Below are positions 17,661 through 27,364 of a stretch of DNA of 56,273 nt, piece after piece. The notes under the pieces are model-generated. The model was not told the origin of the DNA and did not search any database. It saw only the letters and a list, made by a program, of their open reading frames with translations. Within the stretch, counting starts at the first letter, position 1, and the number at the start of each line of letters is the position of its first letter. Source of the stretch: Gammaproteobacteria bacterium (GTDB lineage: Bacteria > Pseudomonadota > Gammaproteobacteria > Pseudomonadales > Pseudohongiellaceae); assembly GCA_029244985.1 (NCBI GenBank), contig JAQWQD010000053.1:1-56273 (forward strand). Reading direction: 5' to 3'. The translations under genes and the position numbers were made by a program.

Positions 17661-18695
17661 ATGTTGATAAGAATAAAACGGAGAATTGAAAAACAAGCAC
17701 TTTTAAGAGTGCTAGTGCTAGTCTTAGTCACTTTTAGTTTCACGCCTAGTTTCACTCAGCTGCCCCATCTGGATCGATTGTCCAAAGCAGTTTTTGATGT
17801 TGAAGCACCATCCTCAAGAGTCACGGGGACACCAGGCAGCATGGTCTATCTAGAGAGAGATTGTCGAAGCATTTCCGTCGAGAACTTGCGCAACCGGGTC
17901 GTAAATACTGCTATTCAGGAGTGGGCCTATTTTGGTTATAGCATTTACGATCTGACCAATACTCGAGATGACAATCTTAAATATCGGCGCCAGCCTTGGC
18001 AGCGTCCGTCAATCGATCCCGCTGAAGCCGCTCGGGTAGCAGATTCCATCGCCGGATATTGGTCTTCAACTCCAGGCAGTGCTTGGATATTGGAGCGGCA
18101 AAATCAAGTCTGGAGCACTCATGGGGTTGGAACGCGATGGGGTAACCCATGGTCGGCAGCATTCATTTCCTGGGTTATGTGTGAGAGTGGATTGGGTGAT
18201 TTAAGGAAGTTCCGCCGCGCGATCGCCCACCATAGTTATATTGATCAGGCTATAACTGCGCGAGAAGACAATGAATCTCTTTCTGCCTATATTGCCTACG
18301 ATACTGGCGAGCAAGTCATTGAACCGGGAGATATGCTTTGCAGAGGTAGTCGCCCAAATTATGCCTCTTTAGCTGCGCGTCGAGAACAACTTGGAGTAGG
18401 AGCCAGAACTCACTGCGACATCGTAGTGAAGCTAGACCCCCAGAATCAACGTATCATGCTTATCGGTGGCAATGTGCGGGGGTGGGTTAACCTAAAACTC
18501 TTACCTGCTGAGGCGAATGAAGCTGGACTTTTTGCTCCAGTTGCTTATAACGGCCGCCACATCTTTGCGCATTTGAAATTGCAGGCTGATGCTGTGCCAA
18601 ATAACGCATTTGAGCAAAGCCCCACTTTGCAATCACTTTCCTGTGATCATCAAACTGGTCTATCAAATATAGTGAATGAGCCTGATTGCTCTTGA
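17661..18695 (+). CDS. Exported DUF2272 domain protein
   Basis: 344 residues. An N-terminal hydrophobic segment (about 13-34) should act as a signal or anchor. The DUF2272 region spans roughly residues 75-310, with NTAIQEWAYFGYSIYD at the start, GNPWSAAFISWVM in the middle, the AHHSYID segment, and THCDIVVKLD near the end. The fold is thought to be NlpC/P60-like, but the Cys nucleophile position reads Ala here (WSAAFIS), as in other DUF2272 proteins, so catalysis is doubtful. A short AT-rich hairpin (18695-18709) overlaps the stop codon and is a weak terminator candidate. Confidence 0.85.
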   Translation: MLIRIKRRIEKQALLRVLVLVLVTFSFTPSFTQLPHLDRLSKAVFDVEAPSSRVTGTPGSMVYLERDCRSISVENLRNRVVNTAIQEWAYFGYSIYDLTNTRDDNLKYRRQPWQRPSIDPAEAARVADSIAGYWSSTPGSAWILERQNQVWSTHGVGTRWGNPWSAAFISWVMCESGLGDLRKFRRAIAHHSYIDQAITAREDNESLSAYIAYDTGEQVIEPGDMLCRGSRPNYASLAARREQLGVGARTHCDIVVKLDPQNQRIMLIGGNVRGWVNLKLLPAEANEAGLFAPVAYNGRHIFAHLKLQADAVPNNAFEQSPTLQSLSCDHQTGLSNIVNEPDCS

Positions 18696-18751
18696 ATAAG
18701 TTGCTTATTTAGAAAATTTTTATACCTCTACAGAATGTATAAACTTAAAAG

Positions 18752-19081
18752 ATGAAAACTCTCTATATAGTAAAAGCCAACCCTATGATTGGTCGTGAAG
18801 ATGAATTTAATCGTTGGTATGACGAAATACACCTGGATGAAGTGCTACAAATATCTGGATTTAAGTCAGCGCAGCGATTTATTGTCACGGAGCAACAGAT
18901 GCAAGCAAGCCAATCTCATTCTTATCTCGCGATTTATGAATTAGATGATGATGATTTAGAGAAAACACTTCAAAATTTAAGAGAAGCTTCTTGGTTGACT
19001 ATGAATGATGCTTTGGATTTTGCGACTATTGATGTTTCTGTGGTTCGCGCACTTGGCGAAACAAAATTTACTAGTCTGTAA
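18752..19081 (+). CDS. Small DUF4286/EthD-like ferredoxin-fold protein
   Basis: 109 residues, cytoplasmic. The pattern EDEFNRWYDEIHLDEVLQISGFKSAQRF (residues 15-42, given here in part as WYDEIH and GFKSAQRF) matches small dimeric alpha/beta-barrel proteins where a conserved His/Tyr pair lines a pocket. Relatives are found with aromatic or steroid catabolic genes; the function is not established. Its last 11 bases overlap the end of the VOC gene on the opposite strand, a tight convergent arrangement. Confidence 0.78.
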   Translation: MKTLYIVKANPMIGREDEFNRWYDEIHLDEVLQISGFKSAQRFIVTEQQMQASQSHSYLAIYELDDDDLEKTLQNLREASWLTMNDALDFATIDVSVVRALGETKFTSL

Positions 19082-19529
19082 ATACCTGTACGAGTTCCAA
19101 AAAAGTGCCATCCGGGTCTTTGAAGCAAAAGAAGCGGCTATGACTCGTTTTTGACATTGTAACTCTGACTGGTTCCGACAAAACATCCACTCCTTGTTCT
19201 AGTAAATAAGAATAGTCAGCATCTATATCACTTGTTGATAAGGCAATCCGGGCAATTCCAGCTTGGTAGAGGTTCGGGTATGGTTGAGACTCATCCCTCG
19301 GTGACCTCCACTCCAGCAGATCAATAATAGTGCGCTGTGTGGCACCTGTTAATGTCATCAATGCCCCTTTGACTTTATACACTGGCATAGCCACTGCGGT
19401 GGCGACTTCTTTGCTATTTGTTTCGGGTACAGGCCAAAACTCTTCGAACCCTAGCATTTCGTAAAAAGCTTTAGATTTTTCATAGTCTCGACAATTAATG
19501 TTTACGTGAACCATGCCTGTAATATTCAA
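19071..19529 (-). CDS. VOC family protein
   Basis: 152 residues, single VOC module without signal peptide. Begins TGMVHVNINCRDYEKSKAFYEMLGF, with the first metal-ligand His in VHVN, and ends DPDGTFLELVQ, carrying the conserved Glu. The reaction is unknown; VOC members include dioxygenases, glyoxalases and isomerases. It is the last gene of the sulfatase-SDR-VOC operon, 23 bp after the SDR gene, which suggests that it acts on the same small molecule after oxidation. Confidence 0.87.
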   Translation of the reverse strand: MNITGMVHVNINCRDYEKSKAFYEMLGFEEFWPVPETNSKEVATAVAMPVYKVKGALMTLTGATQRTIIDLLEWRSPRDESQPYPNLYQAGIARIALSTSDIDADYSYLLEQGVDVLSEPVRVTMSKTSHSRFFCFKDPDGTFLELVQVFTD

Positions 19530-19552
19530 AACTTTCTCCTAAAGATCCGCGA

Positions 19553-20311
19553 TTAGATAACTGTGTCGCCATTATCGATCACCATTTCTGCTCCGTTAAT
19601 GTGTTTTGCTTCATCGGAAATGAGATAAGCAACCATATGCGCTACGTCGTCAGGTTCTCCAATACCTAACTCCAGTCGTGTTTGCTCCGGGTCTTCTTGG
19701 GCCATTATGTCCTTACCCATTAGAGTTTTGAGAGCATGATGAACCATAGGCGTATTAATTGAGCCAGGATGTACAGAGTTGCAACGAATATTAAGTTTGT
19801 TTTGACGGCAATGAATAGCAATGGATTTTGTCATTGAGCGAATACCACCTTTGGCTGCCGAATAGGCAAGATAGGGGCCGATGCCCACTAGCGCCGCAGT
19901 GGACGACATATTTACGATGGAACCACCACCATTTTCTTTCATCAGTTTGATGGCAGCTTGGCAACCAAAAAAAGTGCCATCCAAATGAATGCTCAGTACT
20001 TTTCGCCAAGTTTCTGTGTCTAAGTCTTCAATGTTTGCGATGGGAGCGATACCAGCGTTATTGACCAATCCATCTAAACGACCAAATTTTCTTTTGATTA
20101 CTTTCATTAGCTCAGACCAACTCGCCTCATCGCTCACATCTTGTTGGATAAAAGTAGCATCGAATTCTTGGGCAAGAGCTTCTCCGTTGGTGATGTCGAT
20201 GTCAGTCATAATGACCAGTGCGCCCTCTGCAACTAGTAACTTTGCATCCGCTAACCCAAGCCCTGAAGCCGCTCCGGTAATCACTACGACTTTGTCCTGA
20301 ACTCTATTCAT
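19553..20311 (-). CDS. Short-chain dehydrogenase/reductase (classical SDR)
   Basis: 252 residues, the standard classical SDR length. The cofactor site TGAASGLG lies at about 12-19, NNAG at 84-87, and the catalytic set S137-Y150-K154 (YSAAKGG). Asp37 after the second beta strand (MTDID) predicts NAD rather than NADP. It resembles 3-alpha/20-beta-hydroxysteroid and cyclohexanol dehydrogenases, enzymes that interconvert secondary alcohols and ketones; the substrate is not proven. Placed between the sulfatase (26 bp) and the VOC gene (23 bp) in one operon, it could oxidise the alcohol released by desulfation (inference). Confidence 0.9.
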   Translation of the reverse strand: MNRVQDKVVVITGAASGLGLADAKLLVAEGALVIMTDIDITNGEALAQEFDATFIQQDVSDEASWSELMKVIKRKFGRLDGLVNNAGIAPIANIEDLDTETWRKVLSIHLDGTFFGCQAAIKLMKENGGGSIVNMSSTAALVGIGPYLAYSAAKGGIRSMTKSIAIHCRQNKLNIRCNSVHPGSINTPMVHHALKTLMGKDIMAQEDPEQTRLELGIGEPDDVAHMVAYLISDEAKHINGAEMVIDNGDTVI

Positions 20312-20337
20312 TGTTTTCTCTTCATTGTTGACTGGCT

Positions 20338-22104
20338 TTATTGACGAAGGCGGCCTAAGTTTTCAAACATTTTCCACCCTTCTGGCACCTGTATGACACC
20401 ATTGTCGGCGGCATAATCAGAATATAGGGCGATCATCTCTTGGAATTTGACGGGATTCTGCTCTGCGACATTGTTCAATTCTGCGGGGTCCTTATCCAAA
20501 TTATACAAACCCCAACTAAAGTCACTATAGGGTTCTTGTAAGCGTAAGATTTTCCAGTTGCCGCTGATGAAGGCATTGTGACCAAACAATTCAAAACCAT
20601 TTCCGGTGCCTGTTGGGTAAATATTAGTTTGCTCCCCTTTTAGGTAGGGCAGGATAGAACGACCATCCATAGGATGAATTTGCCTTCCCGCGAACTCACT
20701 TCCCGGGTGAGAGACCCCAACAAGGTCCAGAATCGTTGGCGCTATATCCACTACACTGGAAAATTCTGTGACTACTCGATTGCTTGGAAGTTCTTTCGCA
20801 TAGCTAACAATAAGGGGGACATTGATGCCTCCCTGACTGACAACGGTCTTATGAAAGCTGTGCGCTGCGGCACCAACATGAGCCCACCGTTCCCCATAAT
20901 AAATATAGCTGCCGTCTTGACCTAAATTTTCATAGCTATTGTTAAAAGTTTCTTCGATCCAGTCCGAGGCTATTGGTAAATAAGGATAGGTTGTGAAATC
21001 GACTGCTTCCGGGCCATTATCAGACAAGAAAAGGAAAACGGTATTGTCATATTCGTCAATGGATTTTAAGTAAGTGATGAGTTTGCCAACGTTCTGATCG
21101 AGACTATCCACCATCCCTGCATATACGGCCATTTTCTTAGCTTGATAGCGTTGCTGCTCTTCACTCACATTTTCCCAAGCTGGAACTCGTTGCAAACGTT
21201 CTGCCATTTCCGCCTCTGCATCTATGAGCTCTCTGGCTTTGAGGGCATCATGTCTCTGTTTTCGGATAATGTCCCAGCCGGCAAGATAGCGCTCTTCATA
21301 TTTATTAATGAGTTCTGTTGGCGCGTGTAGCGGAAAATGCGGTGCACTAAAGGCTAAATACCCGAAGAAAGGCATTTCTGAATCTCTTCCTGTTTCTATG
21401 TATTGAATCATTTCATGGGTATAAGTATCGCTGCTGTAGAAGTCATCAGTAAGTTCAGTCTCTTCCCCGTTACGAAAATAATTAACGGTAGGCTGAGCAC
21501 TTGCGTAGCCAGTGTTATCGAAGTGACTTCCTGCACCTTGTAATAAGATAAAAGTCTGGTCGAAGCCTCTCTCACTTGGCAAAACTGTGGTGCCCAGATG
21601 CCATTTTCCTGTCATGTAAGTATTGAATCCAGACTGTTGTAAAACGGTGGCGAGGGTAACTACTTGATTGTTTAGGTATCCTTCATAACCTGGCTGGCCT
21701 CGTTGGCTCGAGTCGAGGTATTCACCCATCGTGCCATATCCGTTCTTGTGTTGGTCAACCCCGGTTAATAGCATTGCCCTCGAAGGAGAACACATAGCGC
21801 TGGCATGAAACCGCGTAAATAGAAGGCCTTCTATGGCGAGTTGATCAAGGTTTGGCGTATCGATTTCACTGCCATACGCGCCCAGATCAGAAAATGCTAA
21901 GTCATCTGCAAGAATTAACATTACATTTGGCGGTTTTTCATTCTGGCTAGATAGCGATGTTATTGTAGGTATTGATTCTTGTTGATTGCATGTAAACAGC
22001 GTGACTGCCAAGATGCTAAATAGTCCAGAATTTAGGCGCAATTTAAATTTCCTCAGTTGAGTTGGGTTCCATTGAAAGTACAATAATTGAGAATGTTTTG
22101 CCAA
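20338..22104 (-). CDS. Exported arylsulfatase (formylglycine-dependent, lipoprotein)
   Basis: 588 residues from a TTG codon; no ATG suits the N-terminus, so the exact start is uncertain. The leader ends in a lipobox-like LFTC (Cys39). The sulfatase core is clear: NVMLILADDLAFSDLG with metal Asp67-Asp68, the modification motif C105-S-P-S-R109 (the Cys becomes formylglycine), TGKWHLG, and FLFLSDNGPEA. The type I sulfatase fold hydrolyses sulfate esters of alcohols, phenols or sugars in the periplasm. The C-x-P-x-R form needs a formylglycine-generating enzyme, which is not in the window. First gene of a three-gene operon with SDR and VOC; divergent from the DUF169 gene. Confidence 0.92.
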   Translation of the reverse strand: MAKHSQLLYFQWNPTQLRKFKLRLNSGLFSILAVTLFTCNQQESIPTITSLSSQNEKPPNVMLILADDLAFSDLGAYGSEIDTPNLDQLAIEGLLFTRFHASAMCSPSRAMLLTGVDQHKNGYGTMGEYLDSSQRGQPGYEGYLNNQVVTLATVLQQSGFNTYMTGKWHLGTTVLPSERGFDQTFILLQGAGSHFDNTGYASAQPTVNYFRNGEETELTDDFYSSDTYTHEMIQYIETGRDSEMPFFGYLAFSAPHFPLHAPTELINKYEERYLAGWDIIRKQRHDALKARELIDAEAEMAERLQRVPAWENVSEEQQRYQAKKMAVYAGMVDSLDQNVGKLITYLKSIDEYDNTVFLFLSDNGPEAVDFTTYPYLPIASDWIEETFNNSYENLGQDGSYIYYGERWAHVGAAAHSFHKTVVSQGGINVPLIVSYAKELPSNRVVTEFSSVVDIAPTILDLVGVSHPGSEFAGRQIHPMDGRSILPYLKGEQTNIYPTGTGNGFELFGHNAFISGNWKILRLQEPYSDFSWGLYNLDKDPAELNNVAEQNPVKFQEMIALYSDYAADNGVIQVPEGWKMFENLGRLRQ

Positions 22105-22254
22105 ATTAGATTTGCTGCAAACTCTGCAGATTAATTATCAGTGTAAGCGGTTTCTATGTTACTAATCTATGAATAAAACTCAACTTGCTCTTTATTTTCA
22201 TCTGTCTAAGAATCAGCTATTAGCTTTATTTTCGTTTTTTACTAGGAGATAACC

Positions 22255-23040
22255 ATGGCGGAAGTAATTACCAGTGATCTATCCAATCTCGATTTTAAGG
22301 AAATTGTAAACTCTCTGAATGAGTTGTTACGGATAAGAACAACACCCATAGGTATGAAACTTTTTGTTCGAGAGGAAGACATGGAAGGCATTGACCGCAT
22401 TCGCCGCCCAGAAGCGATTCATACTACAGACCAAATTGTAGGCATGGCAGCTCGGAATGGCTGGACGGTTGGTATTACCGTTGATGACTTAGTCGGAGCT
22501 CAGTGCAAAACAGTTATTGGATTATCGCCGCGAGATGAAGATTGGTTGTCCGGCGATCGAATGAGTGGCGTCTGGTATGCTGATGATGAAAATGCCAGCG
22601 CCCACCAACAAGCGATGGATGTTGTTCCTTTTGGCCAGTATGCGGCGATGGCGGTTAGCCCCTTGGTAAGTGGCCGCTTGAATCCACCGGATATTTGTTT
22701 GATTTACGCTACGCCGGCTCAAATGATCTTGTTCATCAATGGTCTGCAGTATACAGGTTATAAGAAACTCGAATGGGGGTGTGTTGGTGAATCTTCTTGC
22801 GCTGATTCTTGGGGTAGGGCGCTAGCAACAGGAGAGCCTAGCCTTTCTATTCCCTGCTTTGCAGAACGTCGTTATGGGGGCGTGATGGAAGACGAGCTAT
22901 TGATGGCCATCCCTCCTGGGTATCTTTCCAAAGTGATCGATGGGTTAAAACAACTTTCAAAAAATGGATTGCGCTATCCTATCGCTCCTTATGGCGTAAA
23001 TAATGACGTTCGGGCGGGGATGGGTGTCAGCTACAGTTAA
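22255..23040 (+). CDS. DUF169 domain protein
   Basis: 261 residues, no signal peptide, excellent ribosome-binding site (AGGAG, 7 nt before ATG). The DUF169 pattern is present: LRIRTTPIGMKLF at the start, then GITVDDLVGAQCKTVIGL, and a late Cys-bearing segment WGCVGESSCADSWGRAL followed by SIPCFAERRYGG. The conserved Cys residues suggest a metal or redox site, but the function of the family is not known. Divergent from the sulfatase operon across 150 bp, so the two may share regulation. Confidence 0.88.
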   Translation: MAEVITSDLSNLDFKEIVNSLNELLRIRTTPIGMKLFVREEDMEGIDRIRRPEAIHTTDQIVGMAARNGWTVGITVDDLVGAQCKTVIGLSPRDEDWLSGDRMSGVWYADDENASAHQQAMDVVPFGQYAAMAVSPLVSGRLNPPDICLIYATPAQMILFINGLQYTGYKKLEWGCVGESSCADSWGRALATGEPSLSIPCFAERRYGGVMEDELLMAIPPGYLSKVIDGLKQLSKNGLRYPIAPYGVNNDVRAGMGVSYS

Positions 23041-23196
23041 AGCTATGAGCACAGTGAATAGATTGATATCTTGGGGTGCAGAAAGCCGCTTAATTGATGA
23101 TAAAAATGGCAGGCATAACCAGGGATAGAGTTGTCAGATAAGAAGTGATTAGGGATTATTTTCTTTTCCTTGGATTGTTTTTGGACATCGTTAGCT

Positions 23197-23625
23197 ATGA
23201 AAAAACACAAAACTACAGAATGGATTCTTGTGGGATTTGGGGCTTTGTCTCTAATCTATATCGGTTGGGTTATTGAATTCGAGATGAGCCTTGGAATAAA
23301 TCAACCCCAAGGCAGAACTTCTATTGTTATAGCTACTCTAAATGAAGACAACGAACGTCATGAAAGAGTTCTTAGCTTACGTGAAGTCGATGGCAATCAC
23401 TATATCGCAGCAAATCATTGGCCTCGGGCTTGGTATCATCAGGCGTTAGATAATCCAAACGTGGAAGTCAAAATGCCAGGCGAGGATGTGTTTCTGCCTT
23501 TCCTAGCGGTTCCTCTTGATGGTGTTGAAGAAACTCTATTAAGCGAGGAATACAGACTCAGTGTTAGATCTCGTGCGCAAATGGGTTTTCCGCCGCGTTA
23601 TTTCTTGCGCCTTGATACCCGCTAG
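23197..23625 (+). CDS. Membrane-anchored split-barrel (nitroreductase/DUF385-like) protein
   Basis: 142 residues from ATG 23197; an in-frame TTG at 23170 adds nine non-family residues. One N-terminal helix (about 7-30) precedes a soluble domain with VIATLNEDNERHERVLSLRE, HYIAANHWPRAWYHQALDNPNVEVKMPGE, the layout of split-barrel flavin/F420-type proteins where a 'W-x-x-N-x-x-x-x-P-x-V' stretch follows the central strand. Cofactor and reaction are unknown. It has the same architecture as the protein at 1192-1743. It follows the DUF169 gene by 156 bp and converges with the NHL gene. Confidence 0.75.
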   Translation: MKKHKTTEWILVGFGALSLIYIGWVIEFEMSLGINQPQGRTSIVIATLNEDNERHERVLSLREVDGNHYIAANHWPRAWYHQALDNPNVEVKMPGEDVFLPFLAVPLDGVEETLLSEEYRLSVRSRAQMGFPPRYFLRLDTR

Positions 23626-23636
23626 TTTAGCTGTTA

Positions 23637-24773
23637 TTACCTTCGTGTAACTAACTTTTGGACTCTCCATGTCGTCAGCTCTCCAATCCAGATTTCATCT
23701 TCAGATGGACAAGCGATCGCATGAATCCAGCCAAACTCACCTAAATTGCGCCCAGCAACTCCATAAATTCCTAGCACTTCTCCTTCTAAGTTCACTTTGT
23801 AGATGCTGCCGGGGTACAAATCGCCTATAAACAAAACTGGGTTTGGGCCAGGCGTCATACACATTGCATCAGGCGCACCGGGTGCCATTGCTCCCTGTGT
23901 GATTTCTGGGCCACCAGGACCGTATGGTGGGTGGGGTCTGCTGTGGTCCACCGGCACATCGACGGTGAATTCGCGGAGGTAATTACCAGATTGATCGAAA
24001 ATTTGAATACGGCGATTACCGCGATCTGCTACATATATCTCATTGTCAGGGGATACCGCAATGCCGTGAGGAGTATCGAATTGTCCTGGGCCACTACCCA
24101 ATGAACCCCAACTTGCAACCCATTCTCCACGGGCGTTGACTTTACCGACACGTGAATTGATATACCCGTCACTGAAATAAGTATTTCCCTCGGAGTCCCA
24201 GGCTACATCAGTAGGTTGATTGAATTCATTGTCGCGATGAACTGGTAAGGGTGAACGCGGATTTAGATTTTGTTGGTTATCCATTTCTACACCCATAGTC
24301 CTAAGCATACGCGCCATCACCGTTACATAATCCGGAGGTACCGCTAAATGAGACGCTTCCGCTTTGCGGCCAAATACCCAGTCTACTCTTCCAGTCGGGT
24401 TGAAGCGTAAGATCATGTTAGACCCTTTATCTACTACCCAAATGTTGTCCTGTGGATCGACGCGGACCGCATGAGCATAAGACCAAGCATGCAGATTCTT
24501 TCCGATCTCACGGACAAAGTTCCCGCTGGCATCGAATTCTAACAATTGTGCAGCGGAAGCCATGTATGCCGGTCCAACGGAATTGCCGCGAGAAAATACA
24601 AATACATGCCCTTTAGAATTAACCGCTATTCCTGCGATTTCGCCAAAATGAATGTCTTCAGGCAATTGCAAAGGATCTGCTATTGACTCAAAGGGGAGCT
24701 CTGGAATGCTTTGGGCAGCGAGAGGAGGAGCTATCCAGCCCAATAGACCCAAAGCGAAGATTAGATTTTTCAT
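23637..24773 (-). CDS. Exported NHL-repeat six-bladed beta-propeller protein
   Basis: 378 residues with a signal peptide (cleavage near LAAQS, residue 21). Repeated NHL units are visible: GEIAGIAVNSKGHVFVFSRG, RVDPQDNIWVVDKGSNMILRFN, DVAWDSEGNTYFSDGYINSRV, HGIAVSPDNEIYVADRGNRRIQIFD, each ending in a variable strand, which together make a beta-propeller. Similar propellers include the lyase domain of peptidyl-alpha-hydroxyglycine alpha-amidating lyase, but catalytic identity cannot be claimed. Location is periplasmic or extracellular. Confidence 0.87.
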   Translation of the reverse strand: MKNLIFALGLLGWIAPPLAAQSIPELPFESIADPLQLPEDIHFGEIAGIAVNSKGHVFVFSRGNSVGPAYMASAAQLLEFDASGNFVREIGKNLHAWSYAHAVRVDPQDNIWVVDKGSNMILRFNPTGRVDWVFGRKAEASHLAVPPDYVTVMARMLRTMGVEMDNQQNLNPRSPLPVHRDNEFNQPTDVAWDSEGNTYFSDGYINSRVGKVNARGEWVASWGSLGSGPGQFDTPHGIAVSPDNEIYVADRGNRRIQIFDQSGNYLREFTVDVPVDHSRPHPPYGPGGPEITQGAMAPGAPDAMCMTPGPNPVLFIGDLYPGSIYKVNLEGEVLGIYGVAGRNLGEFGWIHAIACPSEDEIWIGELTTWRVQKLVTRR

Positions 24774-25009
24774 AGTATTACCTCACAAAAAGAGTGGAAC
24801 CCATTCATTTCATCCGCTATCTACCAACTTTAAATGGCTTTGGTTTTTATTAATACCATTTGATTGATTAACCTGATTTGCTGAGTCTAAAGGTTATCCA
24901 ATGAAGGCAGTCAATTCGGTAATTTTTTTGCTAAGCTTTTCGGACTCATTTTCGCTACTTTAAAACAACGCACATCCGGTGCTTTGATTTTATAGCACTA
25001 AACATTCAC

Positions 25010-26116
25010 TTAAAGGGGAGTGATCTTCAGTTTAATCAAAGATTCAATCGCACGCAGTTGTTTTTTCTCTTCTCGGGAGACTAATGAGATGGCTTGACCA
25101 CTTCCGCCAGCTCTGCCAGTTCGCCCGATACGATGCACGTAGTCCTCTGGCACGTGGGGAAGATCAAAATTCACCACCAAAGTCAGTAGTTCGATATCTA
25201 TTCCGCGGGCTGCTATATCTGTAGCAACCAAAATTTGAACTTTGTCCCTTTTGAATTCATCTAAGGCCTTAGTGCGTTGAGTCTGACTTTTGTTGCCATG
25301 AATCGCTATTGCTGAGATGGAATCCTTGCTCAGGCGTTTTACCAATTTATTGGCGCCATGCTTAGTGCGCGTAAATACTAATACCTGCTCAGGAGTCTCT
25401 TGCAGCAAATCACTTAGTAGGTCAGCTTTATGCTCCTTCTCGACCCAATATAAGTTCTGTGAAACTGTTTCCACTGTTGAATTACGTGGTGCCACATCTA
25501 TTTCTATGGGGTTTTTACAAATCGTACTAGCTAACTGTCGAATATCTTTGGAGAATGTTGCTGAAAACATTAGATTTTGTCGTCGCTTAGGAATTAGTTT
25601 TAGAATCTTGCGTATATCTCGAATGAATCCCATGTCCAGCATACGATCTGCTTCATCCAATACTAATAATTCGATGTCATCAAATCGTGTTGCATTTTGT
25701 TGATATAAATCTAATAAGCGACCAGGAGTCGCGACCAAGAGATCAACGCCATGATTTAATTTTCGTCGTTGCGGATTAATATTGACGCCGCCAAACACAA
25801 CAGTAGAAGAAAGTTTTTCATGCTTACCATAGGTAATAATACTATCGTGTACCTGTGCGGCCAGTTCTCGTGTTGGTGTTAAAATTAATGCGCGAACTCG
25901 ACAAGTTCGAACCTTGGCTCCTCCACTTAATTTTTGTAGGATTGGTAGGACGAATCCGGCAGTTTTGCCGGTTCCAGTTTGAGCTGATGCCATGACATCG
26001 CCGCCAGAAAGAATAGCTGGAATTGCCTTCATCTGAATAGCAGTGGGTGTTTTATAGCCTGTATTCGCTACGGCGCGTAACAGGGAATCGGATAATCCGA
26101 GTGTAGTAAAAGTCAT
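25010..26116 (-). CDS. rhlE: DEAD-box ATP-dependent RNA helicase, RhlE type
   Basis: 368 residues: the two-RecA helicase core with little C-terminal extension (E. coli RhlE is about 450). Q motif near TPTAIQMK (24-30), Walker A AQTGTGKT (45-52), DEAD at 154-157, SAT at 185-187, RGIDI and HRIGRTGR in the second domain. RhlE remodels structured RNA in ribosome maturation and mRNA decay. Residues after the core are short (LIKLKITPL), so the basic tail that often anchors these helicases to RNA is missing. A 603-bp leader region without genes lies upstream, with two inverted repeats. Confidence 0.92.
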   Translation of the reverse strand: MTFTTLGLSDSLLRAVANTGYKTPTAIQMKAIPAILSGGDVMASAQTGTGKTAGFVLPILQKLSGGAKVRTCRVRALILTPTRELAAQVHDSIITYGKHEKLSSTVVFGGVNINPQRRKLNHGVDLLVATPGRLLDLYQQNATRFDDIELLVLDEADRMLDMGFIRDIRKILKLIPKRRQNLMFSATFSKDIRQLASTICKNPIEIDVAPRNSTVETVSQNLYWVEKEHKADLLSDLLQETPEQVLVFTRTKHGANKLVKRLSKDSISAIAIHGNKSQTQRTKALDEFKRDKVQILVATDIAARGIDIELLTLVVNFDLPHVPEDYVHRIGRTGRAGGSGQAISLVSREEKKQLRAIESLIKLKITPL

Positions 26117-26719
26117 TTATGTCTCTTGTATTTTTTTAAATTAGTTAGTTTATTATGGGTGCGCACTCCATAAAGCGTTAGCCATAGCGAACGCTAGCCA
26201 ATGTGAGCGGCCAACAATAGTGATCCAAGCTATATAAGCTTGGGAGCGAGTGTGTGATCGATAGGGATATTCAGAGATCGCAACCGCAACAATGCGCAGA
26301 CAACAGCGAATAAAAGGGAAAGACTTATAGTCTCAGAGAACCACGATGATAGACTGCGGAAAAATGACCTTTTGCTAAAGACAATACACTCGCAGCACAA
26401 AAAAATCATCTTTCTGTCGATATCTATGCTGCTAATTGGCAGTATAACATAATCAGAAATAATTCGTTTAGATAATCTTAGAACAAGTACTAGGAGCCAA
26501 CTTGACCGCACCCTATGAACAATCTACAAAAGGGGTAACTCAGCAGAATAGAAACCGGTTCATCACAGCAGTTTATGAGGAAGTGCAGGATTTCCCTCCC
26601 GTGTATAAGGTCGGCGAGAGATGCTAACTCGCCGCTAATCACCATCAATGAGTAGCTCAATAAATTTACGATGCTCAATTGCATGAAAATAGACATTTAA
26701 TTTTTAAGGAGAAGTAAAA
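26117..26719. other. Intergenic region without a convincing gene (603 bp); inverted repeats in rhlE leader
   Basis: The region lies between divergent rhlE and cupin genes. On the rhlE side I see a near-perfect palindrome at 26155-26171 (ATGG, GTGCGCAC core, CCAT) and a hairpin CCAAGCT/AGCTTGG with a 5-nt loop at 26225-26243; on the cupin side a 6-bp hairpin GGCGAG/CTCGCC near 26613-26633. Two open frames of 93 and 68 codons on the minus strand have no family resemblance, no good ribosome-binding site and biased composition, so I do not call them genes. The rest shows nothing I can name. Confidence 0.55.
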
Positions 26720-27286
26720 ATGAAAAGCAATAAATTTGTAAAATTAGTCAGTACTGTTTTTTTTCTCATTACATCATCAGGGTTGTTTGCTCAGGGGCCG
26801 ACTATTGCAACTCATGTTCCAGAGCACGAAATAATGGAAGTGTTTGAAAATTTAGGCGACACCATAGATCAACAAATTAGAGTAGTAGATATCGGCGATG
26901 ATATTAATGTAGCTGTTGGTATATTGCGACGAGTTAATACTCGGACTGAAGGTGAAGAAGTAAATGCGATTCTTCATCACCGAGTTACTGAAGTGTATTA
27001 TGTTTTGTCTGGTTCTGGCATTTTAGTAACCGGGGGAGATGCTACAGGAGATGTTGAGTTTCCCGCAGATAATATTTCTGTTAGAGAACTAATCGGACCA
27101 AGCGGAAGTCGCACTACAACTAATGGTCAGACCCAAGCTATTTCGGCTGGTGACATCGTGATAATTCCAGCCGGTGTCCCTCATGGCTTTCGTCATATTC
27201 AGGAACAGATCACATATCTAAGTGTTCGCGTAGATCCCGATCAGACATTGCCCACAGGTTATGCTCATCCATCATTGCAAGACTGA
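26720..27286 (+). CDS. Exported cupin-domain protein
   Basis: 188 residues; strong ribosome-binding site (AAGGAG). Signal peptide to about residue 25 (LFAQG). The cupin core runs from about 70 to 180: motif 1 LHHRVTEVYYVLSGSG with two His and a Glu as probable metal ligands, motif 2 GDIVIIPAGVPHGFRHI with the third His. Small exported cupins of this kind may be dioxygenases, isomerases or sugar-binding proteins; the reaction is unknown. Convergent with the BVMO-esterase gene, separated by 228 bp that carry a strong inverted repeat. Confidence 0.87.
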   Translation: MKSNKFVKLVSTVFFLITSSGLFAQGPTIATHVPEHEIMEVFENLGDTIDQQIRVVDIGDDINVAVGILRRVNTRTEGEEVNAILHHRVTEVYYVLSGSGILVTGGDATGDVEFPADNISVRELIGPSGSRTTTNGQTQAISAGDIVIIPAGVPHGFRHIQEQITYLSVRVDPDQTLPTGYAHPSLQD

Positions 27287-27364
27287 GAACTTCAAGGAAA
27301 ATAATTCAAATTAAATAAAGAGACTTAGAAACAAAAACTAGGATAACTGTGTAACAAAGAGGCA

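Noticed and set aside
26230..26696. Two minus-strand open frames of 93 and 68 codons in the rhlE-cupin spacer.
   Set aside because: Overlapping, no ribosome-binding site, skewed composition and no recognised motif.
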